Source: Labia minor (Eukaryota; Arthropoda; Insecta; Dermaptera; Spongiphoridae). From it: a stretch of 64,000 bases of DNA. The stretch's first letter is position 1; each line of letters begins with the position of its first letter. The DNA lies in contig OY720344.1 in the NCBI GenBank assembly GCA_963082975.1, positions 65,562,546-65,626,545 on the forward strand. The letters are read 5' to 3'. Positions 12,651 through 24,599 of the stretch are shown here, one piece after another. The notes below the pieces were generated by a model, which was not told the origin of the DNA, made no database searches, and saw nothing but the letters and a program-made list of their open reading frames with translations. Made by a program: the position numbers and the translations under genes.

Positions 12651-13285
12651 TAAGTTGACCTGTGGCCAGGTCCGAACCGACCGACGGTTTGAAATAAATT
12701 AATTTCCAGCTACAGAAACAATTTCAAATAATTTTAATATATCTATTAATGTAATAAAAAACAGATATGGATATAACATAAATATTTTTAATTTTATTTT
12801 ATTTATAATATATAGCTGAGGTAGCCGGCGTTACCCGAGGCTGTGACGTCATGAAGGGCTGAGTGACGTCATATAATTTTAAATTAAGAAAAACATAATG
12901 AAGATGATTTTTCCCGAGGATAAAACCAATACATTCGTGGTGATATGTAAAAAAATCTCCTTATGTGAAATTTGGTGCGAAAATATCCCTTCCCTTCTTA
13001 TCGTCGATCGGTAATACTACCACTTCCGGTTTCCGGATTTGCACCAAAAGTTGATCAATTCATCCCACTGATGCATTAAGTAAATATAACAAATTTCATC
13101 AAAATCCGTTAAGCCGTTCAGGCTGTACACATCTATACGGACGGACAGACGGACGGACAGACAGACATCATGCTAAAAATACTTTTTTCTGTTAAGAAAA
13201 TGCATGATTCGTGGAGATATGTAAAAATCTCCACATGTGAAATTTGGTGTGAAAAAATACCTCCCTTACTATCGTCGGTCGGTAA
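12651..13285 (+). repeat. Family A repeat, near full length, nested in mariner
   Basis: Same ends and internal modules as the copy at 8646-9294. It sits in an A-rich stretch of the mariner left arm: AAATGCAATAAAA lies on its left and AAAACGGTTGG on its right, matching continuous sequence in the right arm (14054-14075, reverse complement). Insertion therefore postdates the mariner. Confidence 0.9.
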
Positions 13286-13403
13286 AAAACGGTTGGAAGA
13301 ATTTTCAAATTTATTTTTTCATAGTGAAGTATAGACCTTTCGATTATTTACGAAATACTATTTCATTCAAATGGCTGCCTCGGCTGGCCTTGCAGTACGC
13401 CAT

Positions 13404-13987
13404 TGAAGGAAACGCCGATTTTGGCCAAAAAATCATCTTTTAGGATGTGACGCATTTCCATATTGGCGGATACGTCAACAAACAAAATTGCCGCATCTGG
13501 GGGACGGAGAACCCACACGTTATCATGGAGAAAACAATGCATCCTCAGAGAGTGACGGTTTGGTGCGGATTATGGTCTGGCCGCATCATTGGGCCATTTT
13601 TCTTTGAAAATGAGGCAGGAGTCGCCGTTACGGTTAATCGCGCCATGATATCTGATTGGTTGTTCCCGAAACTTGAAAAGGAAGACTTGGACAACATTTG
13701 GTTCCAACAAGACGGCGCTCCGTGACACACAGCTAAACTTACAATTGATCTTCGGAGACCGAATTATCAGCAGAAATTCTGTCTTTTGGCCGCCTCTGAG
13801 CTGCGATTTGACACCGTTAGACAAAGACAAATGTTATGCAGACAAACCAGAGACAATTCAAGCTTTGAAGGACAACATTCGTGCAGCCATAGCTAAAATA
13901 GAGCCGTATACTATCACAAATGTACTCAAAAATTGAACCGACCGTATGGCGTACTGCAAGGCCAGCCGAGGCAGCCATTTGAAATAG
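13404..13987 (+). pseudogene. mariner-type transposase, catalytic part, broken
   Basis: Residues typical of an IS630/Tc1/mariner DDE domain are visible: DVTHFHIGGYVNKQNCRIWG with the first Asp near 13445, then WFQQDGAP with the second Asp near 13711, then in another frame SCDLTPLD with the third Asp near 13807-13825, followed by DKCYADKPETIQALKDNIRA. There are an in-frame TAG before the first motif (13441), a TGA after QDGAP (13723), a frameshift between 13725 and 13800, a small deletion after LTPLD, and a TGA where a Trp is expected (13934). The C-terminus MAYCKASRGSHLK ends at 13987 inside the right inverted repeat. The helix-turn-helix half is absent. It cannot make active transposase. Confidence 0.9.
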
Positions 13988-14081
13988 TATTTCATAAATA
14001 ATCGGAAGGTCTATACTTCACTATGAAAAAATAAATTTGAAAAGTCATCCAACCGTTTTTGTTTTATTGCATTTAAAAAAT

Positions 14082-14530
14082 TAGCTGGAGTGTCTCCACT
14101 CGACTATCTCGCAATTTGAATTGGATTAAATAACATAATATATTATATTTAAATTAAATTTAATTAATTATAAATAATAAATATTAAACCAGCGCATGTT
14201 TGGCTTTTTATTGATGGCACCATGGCACGTGTTGGCGCGTGAGATTTGCAGTGTTAAAAAATTAATTCTGGTACTTTCAGCAATTCAATCAAGCTGAAAT
14301 TCTATATATAGCAGTTTTATACAATTATTAATCATGTGAAAAATTATCAAACATATATTTTTATTTTTACGGTCACTTTAGAGGAAAAAAAATCAAAACG
14401 TTGTAGGTAATGACCCTCTTCCGGTTGAGCTACATTTCTCAAAAGTTGATAGAAAACTATGAATTTTGAATAATGTCCATGTACCAAATTTCATCATTCT
14501 AGCTCAAACCGTTTTTGCGTAATCTTGTCT

Positions 14531-14592
<62 letters not shown>

Positions 14593-14721
14593 ACACAGAC
14601 AGACAGACATTTTTCTCAACCTTAGTGAAAATGATTCAGGAACCTTCAAAACGTATAAAAACATCAAAATCTCAACATCGAAAATTTTCATGATCGCAAT
14701 ACTATCTCTGGCGAGATAGTA
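14082..14721 (+). repeat. Family B repeat, full length, nested in mariner
   Basis: It carries ACTATCTCGC near the left end (14103) and GCGAGATAGT at the right end (14711-14720). Inside are the GGCACCATGGCACGTGTTGG core (14216-14235), an AT-rich block, and a CA/GACA microsatellite. It interrupts the mariner right arm between GCATTTAAAAAA and AATGTTACATGG. Frames through the CA tract on both strands are not genes. Confidence 0.85.
14535..14609. repeat. (CA)n-(GACA)n microsatellite inside family B
   Basis: About 25 CA units with one interruption, followed by GACA units. It is collapsed or lost in the copy at 60126-60652. Confidence 0.95.
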
Positions 14722-14746
14722 AAAATGTTACATGGCGGACTCTGTA

Positions 14747-16064
14747 TAACTTTCCTTTTCTTATTATTTAAAAATATAACAATATTATGATTTATATAAA
14801 ATTAATATTTAATTTAAATATTTTTCTAGAATTAAAATTTAAATTAAAAAAAATCAAAATAATAATTTATATAATATATAAATTTTCAAAATTGAAATGG
14901 AAGGAAGATACTCAAAACACGGATGAGAGTAGTATAATATGTTATTTATTTATTTACAATATAAGATGCTATCATCAAAAATAAATCTATATTATTTGTC
15001 AGTTCAAAATACCAACGAGAAATTATAATATTTTAACCCTTTCATTGGTCAAATGCAGAGAGTGTTGTACTGACATATCATAATTATTTTAACTAATTAT
15101 TTGTTAAATTAATGACATTCCAAGTATAATATAATATATATAAATAGGATATTGATAAAGGTATAAAATTTATTTATATAAATATAAATACCAAAATATA
15201 ATTCACTTTTCAATAATTATTAGAGGAAAGAGAAAAATTAAAAAAATATTACTAATCAAATTAAAATAATAAAAAACATCACTTGTTTTTTCAATATATA
15301 TACCACCAAAACAATATTATATATAATAAATTTATAAATATTCATTCCAGGTGAATTGAAAATTTTATTATTCCAAAGGTCAATTAATTAATTGTATTTT
15401 CATTGTAAATTTCATTTTACATTAGTATGTTTATTTTGGCCTGATGATAATTAATTTTATTCATTCGTCCCTCACAATATTAATTAATTATCATTTTTTA
15501 ATGTTAATAATCAAATCAATAATACAGTAAAACTAACGTTTATTTGTCAATTTTGAAATGAAAATTAAAGATATCTAGTAAAAGTTTAGTAATAGGAATC
15601 TAACTTGCATTCTGATGAGAAAATCCTTTTTTGTCATGAAAAAGCTAAATCCCATAAAATCCATTATCAAAGTTAGAATATTACACTAACTTTAGATCAT
15701 CTATCATTTGTTCAATTAAATGTTGTTAATCCTTTATGATATTTTTTAAAATTCTTTTTCCTTATATATATTATATAATATATTTTAAGAGTATATATAG
15801 GTACGATGGTTTTGTTCCTTATATATGTATTTAAAATGTGAATGCAAATTATATTTTTATGATAGAGTAATGTGCAAACACATTTTGTCAGAATATGATT
15901 ATACTATGGTAGATGCATGATAAAAAATTTATTCAAAGGAAAGTTGTGTCGGTGGAGTATAATTGGAATGAATCATATACAAATAAAAGTGTCCTTAGAG
16001 ATTTTTAATCAATCGATTATATATAAAGTTTAAAATTAACATTAATTAAAAATCCGGACAAATA
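14747..16064. other. AT-rich intergenic DNA, nothing recognised
   Basis: Only A/T-rich low-complexity sequence; the 65-codon frame at 14787 is composed of Ile/Lys/Asn/Phe codons and has no support. Confidence 0.6.
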
Positions 16065-16072
16065 GATATGAG

Positions 16073-16500
16073 CAGGGGCGGACTAGACAGAATAGGCAAC
16101 TGCCCAGGGCCCGTAATCTCAGGGGGCCGTAAAATGGTTCGAAAAATCGTGAATTTTTTCACTTTTGCATCAGTCTTTTAAATATTTTCGACTTTTTTAA
16201 AATATTTTCCATATGGTTCTAAATAAAAAAAGGTAAAATGATTTTTGCGATCAGTCTTTTAAATATTTTCGACTTTTTTAAAAATTTTTCAATATGATTC
16301 TAAAAAAAAGGTAAAATGATTTTGCGATGCGATCACGATTTTTCAGGCTCTAAGTATCACCAAGTGTGCCCACCCCTGCTATATTATTTCAAAAAAGTAC
16401 TATTCAATAATAATTTTTTTAAATGAAAAATAAAATAAATCATAGATTTTATGTTATTCTGTCCTTACCTAGGGCCCGAAAATCCCTTAATCCGGCACTG
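16073..16500. mobile_element. hAT-type non-autonomous element, 428 bp
   Basis: It is flanked by a perfect 8-bp duplication GATATGAG (16065-16072 and 16501-16508). The ends are CAGGGGCGGACTA and, in reverse complement, CAGTGCCGGATTA, the CAG start and 8-bp duplication being characteristic of hAT transposons. The interior holds two tandem copies of a unit of about 80 bp (from CAGTCTTTTAAATATTTTCG near 16171 and 16252). It has no coding capacity. Confidence 0.9.
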
Positions 16501-16766
16501 GATATGAGAACTTTTTTTATTAAATTCATGTTATTTTCATTAACTTATAGCTGACTTCTCTAATTTAAATTTTCTTATAAATTTTAATTTAAATATTTAT
16601 AATTAGGTAATTCTTAAATTTTTTTAATATTTAATCGTTACGAAATATAATAGAAATTTTGAAGTTGTAAACATTATCAATAGATTCAATTTTTTTAAAT
16701 TATTTTATTTACTAATAGAGCATTAACAATTAATGATTAAGTTGTTCGGGTAGTAATTTCGTTTTT

Positions 16767-17406
16767 TACCGACCGACGATAGTAAGGGAGGTATTGTTTT
16801 CACACCAAATTTCACATGTGGAGATTTTTACATATCTCCACGAATCATGCATTTTCTAATCAGAAAAAAGTATTTTTAGCATGATGTCTGTCCGTCCGTC
16901 TGTCCGTCTGTCCGTATAGATGTGTACAGCCTGAACGGCTCAACGGATTTTGATGAAATTTGGTATATTTACTTAATGCATGAGTGGGATGAATTGATCA
17001 ACTTTTGGTGCAAATCGGGAAACCGGAAGTGGAAGTATTAGCGATCGACGATAGGAAGGGAAGGGTTATTTTCACACCAAATTTCACATGAGGAGATTTT
17101 TTTATATATCACCACGAATCATACACTTTGTATTGGTTTTATCCTCGAGAAAATCATATTTATTAGTTTTTTCTTGATTTAAAATTATATGACGTCATCC
17201 AGCCATTCATGACGTCACAGCCTGGTCTTACATATATATTATAAATAAAATAAAATTAAAAATGTTTATATTTATTATTTATGTATTCATATCTGTTTTT
17301 TATTACATTAATAGATATATTAAAATTATTTGAAATTGTTTCTGTAGCTAGAAATTAATTTACTTCAAACCGTCGGTCGGTTCGGACCTGGCCACAGGTC
17401 AACTTA
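16767..17406 (-). repeat. Family A repeat, near full length
   Basis: Reverse-oriented copy: TACCGACCGACGATAGTAAG at the left and the GACCTGGCCACAGGTC palindrome followed by AACTTA at the right. Both modules and the GTCC microsatellite are present. Confidence 0.9.
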
Positions 17407-17874
17407 TTTTTTTGTAAAACTGAAAAACAATTTTCGTAAAATGAATAAATATTTGCTGGCAAAAACTGATAATTATTTCTTTAACCTCTTCATCTGAAGG
17501 AAAGGTTTTATCGTCCAAAAAATCTTTACCGTGTCTTGATCAGCTTCAACCGGCCTTCCAGATGTGGTGCATCTTTGACATCAAAATTTCAGGATCTAAA
17601 TTTTGCAAACCAGTTCTGGCACTGGCGTATTGTCAAAACATCCGTTCTTTCTTGTTTGAATAGCATTTTAACATTTTCTATAAGAAAAAAGTAAAATATG
17701 ACGAAAATGCTACTTATTGTTCTCAAATTTAAAAGAGAACCAACCATAAATTTTCTGTATAGATTCAATTGAACTTTTTTACACACAAGCAGTGCTATAT
17801 CAGCTCTCAAACATTTAATGATTATGCTTAAGTGTGAAGTTGTGTTCAAAAAAATATAATTAAGTCCTCTAGCT

Positions 17875-18158
17875 CAGCGGTCGCCAAACTTTTTGACCTC
17901 ACGGACCAGTTAATTCATAATTTAAATCCCGCGGACCACTAATAGGATTTTTTAAGTGTTAAATATATTTATAAATAAAAATTGTGATCAAATAACACAT
18001 AAACATTGAGTTTTTATAACTTATCACGTATTGTTATGAATTGAATCATGTTTTAATGCATCTTAAAACATAACTTAACATGATGAGTAAGTATATTTCA
18101 CATTTTTCTGCGGACCAGCGAAATTTTCTCGCGGACCACCACTTTGGCAACCTAGCTG
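17875..18158. mobile_element. hAT-type MITE
   Basis: The left end CAGCGGTCGCCAAACTTTTT and right end (reverse complement CAGCTAGGTTGCCAAAGTGG) resemble short hAT terminal repeats. GCGGACCA words occur near both ends. I did not find a clean 8-bp duplication, so the right boundary may be off by a few bases. Confidence 0.6.
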
Positions 18159-18159
18159 A

Positions 18160-21100
18160 AAAAAACGAAATTACTTTCCGAAAAACCTAATATTTAGATT
18201 CTCTTGTATTTGATAATTACAATTATATCCAATTGAAATGATCTTCTAGTTAGTAATTAGTCAAATAAGATTGCTTATAAATTCATATAAAATATAATAA
18301 AAAATAATAATGAGGGAGTTTTTTAAATTTTTATTGATTTTGCTTATTTTGCAAACTTTAAATTTTATTTGAGATAATTCAAAAAGAAAAATTAAAAATG
18401 TCTTTTATAATAGTTAGTAAAATATTATTTATTATAATTATGACTGACAATAGGTTTGTTTATAAAACACCAGTACAGATTGGCAAATTGAATCCCTGTT
18501 TGTTAGGCCGCAATAAGTTATATAACAGGACAATGATTAACTTGAAACATTTAAAAATTAAATGAAAAAGAAAGATTTTTTCATTTATTTCCTTTTCTTT
18601 TTGTTGCAAATAATAGGATAAATCGATTTCAATTAATCGTTATCATCTATGATGGGAAATAAAAATGTTAAAGGGCATTAAAAATAAAAAACGTTAACAT
18701 TCAACTTGAATAATCAAAGAATTTTGTAATTCTTGTTTTGAATTAAATATTGCCTTCAATTCACGGACTATTGAATCATCATTCGAGCATATTATTATGA
18801 GTGTCCTTTATGGCAGACTGAGTTAGTGAATAAGACCTCTGGGACGTTGGGCATTTGTTGGATCTCAACCTCAACTAGAGTTTTGAAAGAATATCACTAC
18901 CGGGAGTAGTTAAATAAAGAAAGTGGAGTGCCGATTTGTGTTATCATTAACTCACTAAATATATTTATATGTAGAATATTATAAGTAAAAGAGAAGGAGA
19001 AACAGGACAAAAATAAAAAATGAATACTATTTCTCTTTAAGAAACAAAAACATCATATAAATCAAATGTTACGGATTATGACATAAGAAGAAGAGATAAT
19101 CGAATGAAAATGAAAATTATATGTTTTTGAAATTGTTCATTACGAAATGCTTTTGCAATATTTTTGATTATATATGAATAATCATTAAAATATTGAAGTA
19201 TTTGCCACAAACTAATCCATATTGACTAATTCGGTTAAAAAATTTAAAATAATATCGAAAAATGTATTTAAAAAAGGAAATATTTATATATTCATTCCTG
19301 TTCATTTTTTTTTTAATATCCTTTCTTCGCTTTATTCTTCCTCCAAGGAAATTTGCCTTCTTAATTACTTCTCTGTCCGAGAACATTTTGTCTGCTAAGC
19401 TTTAACCAACCGGGAAATTAATTTAGTTGAAGCGTTTAATTCGTTCTAGAAATTGCTAGCAACCCTCCCGAACTCGTACCTTCACCCCAACACCATCCTT
19501 ACCCTCCTGTTTTGATTCATTTATGAAATTATGTAGTTTGTAATATTCTTTGACAAACCATTTGCTTATCTATACAAAATAGAACGAATATAAAAAAACA
19601 TGAATTAATCCGTAAATCACTAACTTTCAAAATAAATAAATTGTTATTTATTTATTGAGTAGTAATAAAAATTTAAAGGTTTCCTTATAAAAAATATGAA
19701 TCATAGAATTTGATTTCCTTGTAGGGAAAATTATAAAATATAGTAATAATATACATGCACCTTTTCAAATATCCTATGTAAATATTTCAATAAATTTATA
19801 ATTTTTCATTAAAATAGAACTAGTGTTTACAGATTTATAAAATTGAAGTTTCAAAGTTTAATTTCATAAAATTAAAATTAATACAACAAATAACAATTCT
19901 TACAAAATCAAAATTTCAATTTAGACATCTATCACAATTTATTAAATTCATTCAACTATTGATTATTTGTGAATTTTTAGAAATAAAACAAATTATTCTA
20001 AAAGATTGACTGGAATGTGTATGTCACTGTCAAATAAAAATACCAATTTCGTTGTTAGAATAACTTTTTGTTTGGCCTTGAATAAACACAAAGCGATACA
20101 TCACTTAAGAAAAATCAAAATATAAGTATTTAAGAGATCTCTAAACGCGCACAGTTATTTTATTCTTATTTATAAATAATGTAAATATCCAAATAGTTTC
20201 TTAAAAATAATATCATTCAAATAAGTATACTATATGTATAAGATTATTTTCAATGTTAAGAAATTAAAACAGATAAGAAATCATTGGATGATGTAATAAT
20301 TTTTTTTTAACTTATTTTTAATATTACTTTGATTATCATATATTTTTATGCTATAATTAACACTTTCTTTCTATTATAGATCTAATATTTATACTAAAAT
20401 TTTATTTAATATCAATAATATATAATAGTATTAATAAATTATTTTTTTAATAAAATACTCTCAATTTAAAAAAAAAAATTATTTATCAAAAAGTTTTGAA
20501 TATCAATATTTTAATAAATTTATTTGTTTTCCTTATAATTTTTTTTATATTAACCAATATCAAATAATAAATTAACTGACTAGATTGGAAATTGTTAAGC
20601 CTGTCAGAAACAAATGATAAGAAAGTCATTAGAAAAAAATTATCAAAAAGATTTACAATTGCATGTTTTAATTATTTACAATTTATATATTGAAAAATAT
20701 TAATATAATTATTAATACAATAAACTTATTTATTATTTGTATGATCTCTTAAGGTTACAAACACTGCGATTACTATATTTAGATTTATAAAAGTATTGAT
20801 GTCAGCAAAAGAACTATAAAATATTTTAATATTCTTTTATATTCTAGGAATCTTTCATTTTAATTTCTTTGTCTGTGAGAGATACTGATAGTTTATTAGA
20901 TTGAGTTAAAATGTTAAAATCTGATAAAAGACGTTCTCTATAGATTTAAAATTAATTAGACATATTCTATTCAATGATTCTATATATATATATAAATATA
21001 TATATCATAGATTATGAATGGAATTATATTAGATATTAAAATTTAATGAAATATTGAATTTAACTCATAACAAATAATAATGACAATTATAGACCAGCCT

Positions 21101-22492
21101 ATCATCAGTTAATAATTCAATTTAATTTAATCAATAATTCAACATTTTTCTAAATAGATAGATTAATTTTATTTGAGTTTGTGATGTCTAAATCAAATAG
21201 GATGGCTTTATAAGTTTTATGATCATGTATGAGAATCACCCCATAAAAAACTACTTTAATTATAAAAAAAATATAGAAAATAATTTTACATTTAATGTTT
21301 TAAACCTGTTCATCACTGTAAACCTATTTTGTTTTTGATTGTTTATTATAAATTATAACGAAACGTTCGAATTAGTAGATATATGAATATCCAGATTATC
21401 AAGAATCGATTGCAATCATTAAACATTTTCAATGAAACATATATTTTATTTGTTAAATAATCAGCAGTCAACTGGGCTTGGACACGCAGCTGGTGTGACC
21501 TGACCACCCACGCACATTCACCTTTCAACACATAAATCGAAATTTTTCCTTAATTTCATTTCAATTTCAACTTTAATAGAAAAATAACCATTGAATGTAT
21601 AAAAGAAAGACATTTTTTTTTAAATTTATTTGAAAGTAATAATTATAAAATTAATTTACCAAATTTCACCATAATTTATTCTTGATAGAATTTTATATTA
21701 TTTGTTCATTTAATAGGATTATCAAAATGTTTTAAGTAAAATATATAAATATGATATAATGTAATAGATATATGAAATACGAAATGAAAAAATTTTATAT
21801 TAAAGATATTATGGTATAAAAATTTGTCATATTATATTGTGTACTTAGTGTAATCCCTTTATCAATAATAGCAATAAATATTTGAATTAAACACAACAAA
21901 ACAACTCGACAAGTTAGCTATGAATATTGTTATAAACAATTATTTAATACCTATAATGATTTAATAATAAAATTAGTTTTTCTAGATTCTAGATAATTTC
22001 TTCTCATAAATGAAAAACATCCTCAGGGACATGATTTGGGTAAATATAGAATAATCCTAAACTTTTTATTTGATAATTAAAACTGGTATCAAAAAAAGTA
22101 TTAAGAGACTTTTTGCTAATATTTTTTTTCCAGCGGTTATCAATAAGATAAGCTGAATCTTTAAATGAAGACGAGAATAATAATTTATACATTTTTAAAA
22201 TATCTGGATTTAAAATATTGTTTTAATTTGATAAAAATGATAAATTAACTAAGCAATTATACTATGTATATTCCTATATATTTAATCAACTATAAAATAA
22301 TAAAAAATTTTAAATCTAAAGTTGAAGTATTAATATAAGTATAATATAAGTATAAGTATTAATAATTATTTGTAGAAAAGTGAATAATTATTATATTATG
22401 AAAATTCTATAAAATTTTATTATGTTAACTTAAAAATATGAAATCGTAGTATTTAGATTATTTTTTTTATTATTTTATAATTAATTTACGCT
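18160..22492. other. AT-rich intergenic DNA, no gene recognised
   Basis: Mostly low-complexity sequence. Slightly GC-richer patches occur near 18750-18910, 19380-19510 and 21470-21530, but none gives a coding or RNA signal I can defend. The minus frames at 19168-19386, 21346-21531 and 22004-22192 lack splice or domain support. Confidence 0.5.
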
Positions 22493-22500
22493 TTTTACGA

Positions 22501-22700
22501 CAGGAGTGTCAAACTCGCGACCCGCGACAACTATTTTTGCGGCCCGCGACCACTTGCGACTTTTTTAAAAAATTTTCAATTTGTCTTAAAAAAAAAAAAG
22601 GTAAAATGTTTTTCGCGACCAGACTTAATCTGTCTCTAAAAAGCCTAAAGTTAAACCTTGTTTGTTTGGCCCAAGTGTACCTATGAGTTTGACACCCCTG
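22501..22700. mobile_element. hAT-type MITE, 200 bp
   Basis: The terminal repeats CAGGAGTGTCAAACTC and GAGTTTGACACCCCTG are nearly perfect inverted copies. Flanking octamers TTTTACGA and CTTTACGA agree at 7 of 8 positions, as after an hAT insertion. Internal sequence with GACTTTTTTAAA and AAAGGTAAAATG resembles that of 16073-16500. The 123-codon minus frame crossing it is a chance frame. Confidence 0.85.
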
Positions 22701-22708
22701 CTTTACGA

Positions 22709-24096
22709 TCACCATTGGGATCTTAAGAATGACCTTGATAATACTTAAAAGAAAATTGAAACAATCACCAATGATGAATGATAAAATCAAAATGGACAGG
22801 TTTTTGTTTGAATCACACATCAACATTTTCTTCGTCAGTTTATTTATTTCATGAATATATTTATGTAAGTATATTGACATTTAATTAATATGTTGGAAAT
22901 TTTGATTGATATTAGATATAATGAATACTAATAAATAAATAAATAAATGCAAAAATCTGAACGTTTTATATACAGTAAGCCATTTAGGCATTGCTGCTGC
23001 GTGCTATTAAAGAGTGAATGATGTGAAATCAAATCTGTACAGTCAAAAAGTTACAATATAAAATATTTTAATCTTAGAGAGTACTTTTCCAAAGATATCT
23101 TTATTTAAAAAGTCAAAATTTTAAGATTAATAAGTCTAGTTAGTCTTTTTAATTGCAAAACGGCGAATAAGGTACTAATGTCTATTCTATTTTATAATAA
23201 TAAATGTAACATCAATATTAAAGTAACCTGAAAACATTTATACTTAACAAATAAATTAAGTAGGAAATCGATATAACATTTTCTAATTTAAATTGAACAA
23301 CAAACACTCTTTGTTCTGTAGTGTTAATATTTTTCCTCTTGAGTAAACCGTAACTTTTTGTTCAAGATTAATAGCGCCAACTTCTCCCGGCTAGTTTCAT
23401 TCGAACATTTCAAAATAAATAGGCCAATTGACAAAGCCTCCTATGGCGAGAGCGAAATCGGGTAAAAGGCCGTGAGTCAAGAATTACAAATACCCTGAAG
23501 TCGGAAAAGTCATTGAATTCTCCACAAGACCAAATAATAATAATAATAATAATAATAAAACAATTAGCTTGATCAATATATATTATGATCTTTTATATAT
23601 AAACGGAATTTTATTAAAATAAAAAAAAACAATAAAGCATGTTAAATAAATGGATGAGAGTGAAAACAAAATTTATAAATAAAAAATAAAAAATTTGTTT
23701 AAAAAGAAATTGCATAGAAATAGACTATGAATTTGAAATATATACTTATTAGGTATATAGTACCTCCCAGAATAGTTGTTTTAAGTAATTAAAATTAATT
23801 ATATGTTAAAAATCACTTAAGAATGATAAAATGTAAATAGTTAATTAAGCTTTACAGGAAAACATAGAGGTCTAGGGCAGCAGTCGGGGAACTTTTTTAA
23901 TCATTACCCTAAAATAATAAGTGACTTTAGAATTTTTCATGTCTGTCTGTCTGTTCAGAAAATAACTATTTTATAGACTCAGAATTGGCTGAACCGATTT
24001 CTATGAAATTACATCACAATATTCTAATATACCTCTATAGTAACATAGGCTATAAATTTTATTAATATCTAATCAATAACCGCAGAAATTAATTTT
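22709..24096. other. Intergenic DNA with (AAT)n and a truncated hAT-like end
   Basis: It includes an AAT microsatellite at 23533-23559, a GC-richer patch at 23330-23520 without a recognised function, and at 23880 a CAGCAGTCGGGGAACTTTTT start that resembles the one at 51793. A GTCTGTCTGTCTG tract followed by TTGGCTGAACCGATTTC (about 23940-24001) resembles motifs in families A and B. Confidence 0.5.
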
Positions 24097-24530
24097 TTAA
24101 CCCATTGCCGGCCCTAACGCTCTAAAACGCTCGAAATATAAACGTCGCTTGCCGGCCTTAACGCTCCAAAGCGCTCGTGTTTCACTCTTCATAAATATGT
24201 ATATTGCTTAGTTACAAAGCAATCGTGAACTTCGCCCTCTGACGTTACACAGCTGCTTAGTAGAGATGCCTCCACGTGTATAAACATGAATTACCCACTA
24301 AAAAATTTTATTGGCTCAAGTTCAAAATTTGACTAGACACCATGACAAGTAGGTTGCGCATTTCAAATAAAGACTTAATGGAGGAGGAAATTTTAGCAAT
24401 TTTGGAAGAGAGTAGAATACCGATGTATCATAGGCTTATTCTCATCGAATTATGACGAAACCTCCAGTGAAGAAGTTGATACGAGAGTAGACGTCCCAGG
24501 TTCGGTCTCCACTTTTTTAACACGTCAAAT
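24097..24530 (+). mobile_element. piggyBac-like 5' end with transposase N-terminus remnant
   Basis: A TTAA tetramer (24097-24100) is followed by CCCATTGCCGGCCCTAACGC, typical of piggyBac termini that insert at TTAA. The word TTGCCGGCC(C/T)TAACGCTC recurs 44 bp further in (24105 and 24149), a subterminal direct repeat. A frame from ATG 24342 reads MTSRLRISNKDLMEEEILAI up to a stop at 24453, and an acidic stretch (SSNYDETSSEEVDTRVDV) follows in another frame, as expected for a frameshifted piggyBac transposase N-terminus. The rest of the transposase and the 3' end are missing; family A-like sequence follows. Confidence 0.65.
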
Positions 24531-24599
24531 CTCATAAAAATGTTAGAGCAAAAGACATATAGTTGTGGTATTACAAGAATAAACAAAAAAAAGGCTGTG

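Larger units (their letters stand above)
12609..14744 (+). mobile_element. mariner relic with ~160-bp inverted repeats, twice interrupted
   Basis: The outer ends are CAGGGTCCACCATGTAACAT (12609) and, in reverse complement, CAGAGTCCGCCATGTAACAT (14744), each flanked by TA as expected of Tc1/mariner insertion. The left arm is 12609-12650 plus 13286-13403 and the right arm 13946-14081 plus 14722-14744. Family A (12651-13285) interrupts the left arm and family B (14082-14721) the right arm. Without these the element is about 860 bp. The right arm contains the 3' end of the transposase frame, and the left arm is an inverted copy of it. The N-terminal DNA-binding part of the transposase is missing, so this is an internally deleted, non-autonomous derivative. 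Confidence 0.85.

Noticed and set aside
12651..13285. Reading family A as an intact Helitron
   Set aside because: One end has a palindrome a few bases from the terminus, but the ends are not TC and CTRR, and no helicase sequence is present; class left open.
14494..14719. Open frames on both strands through the CA repeat
   Set aside because: They consist of microsatellite translation (Thr-His or Val-Cys repeats) within family B.
22509..22880. 123-codon minus frame
   Set aside because: Its longest part is the hAT MITE at 22501-22700 read through; no conserved protein features.
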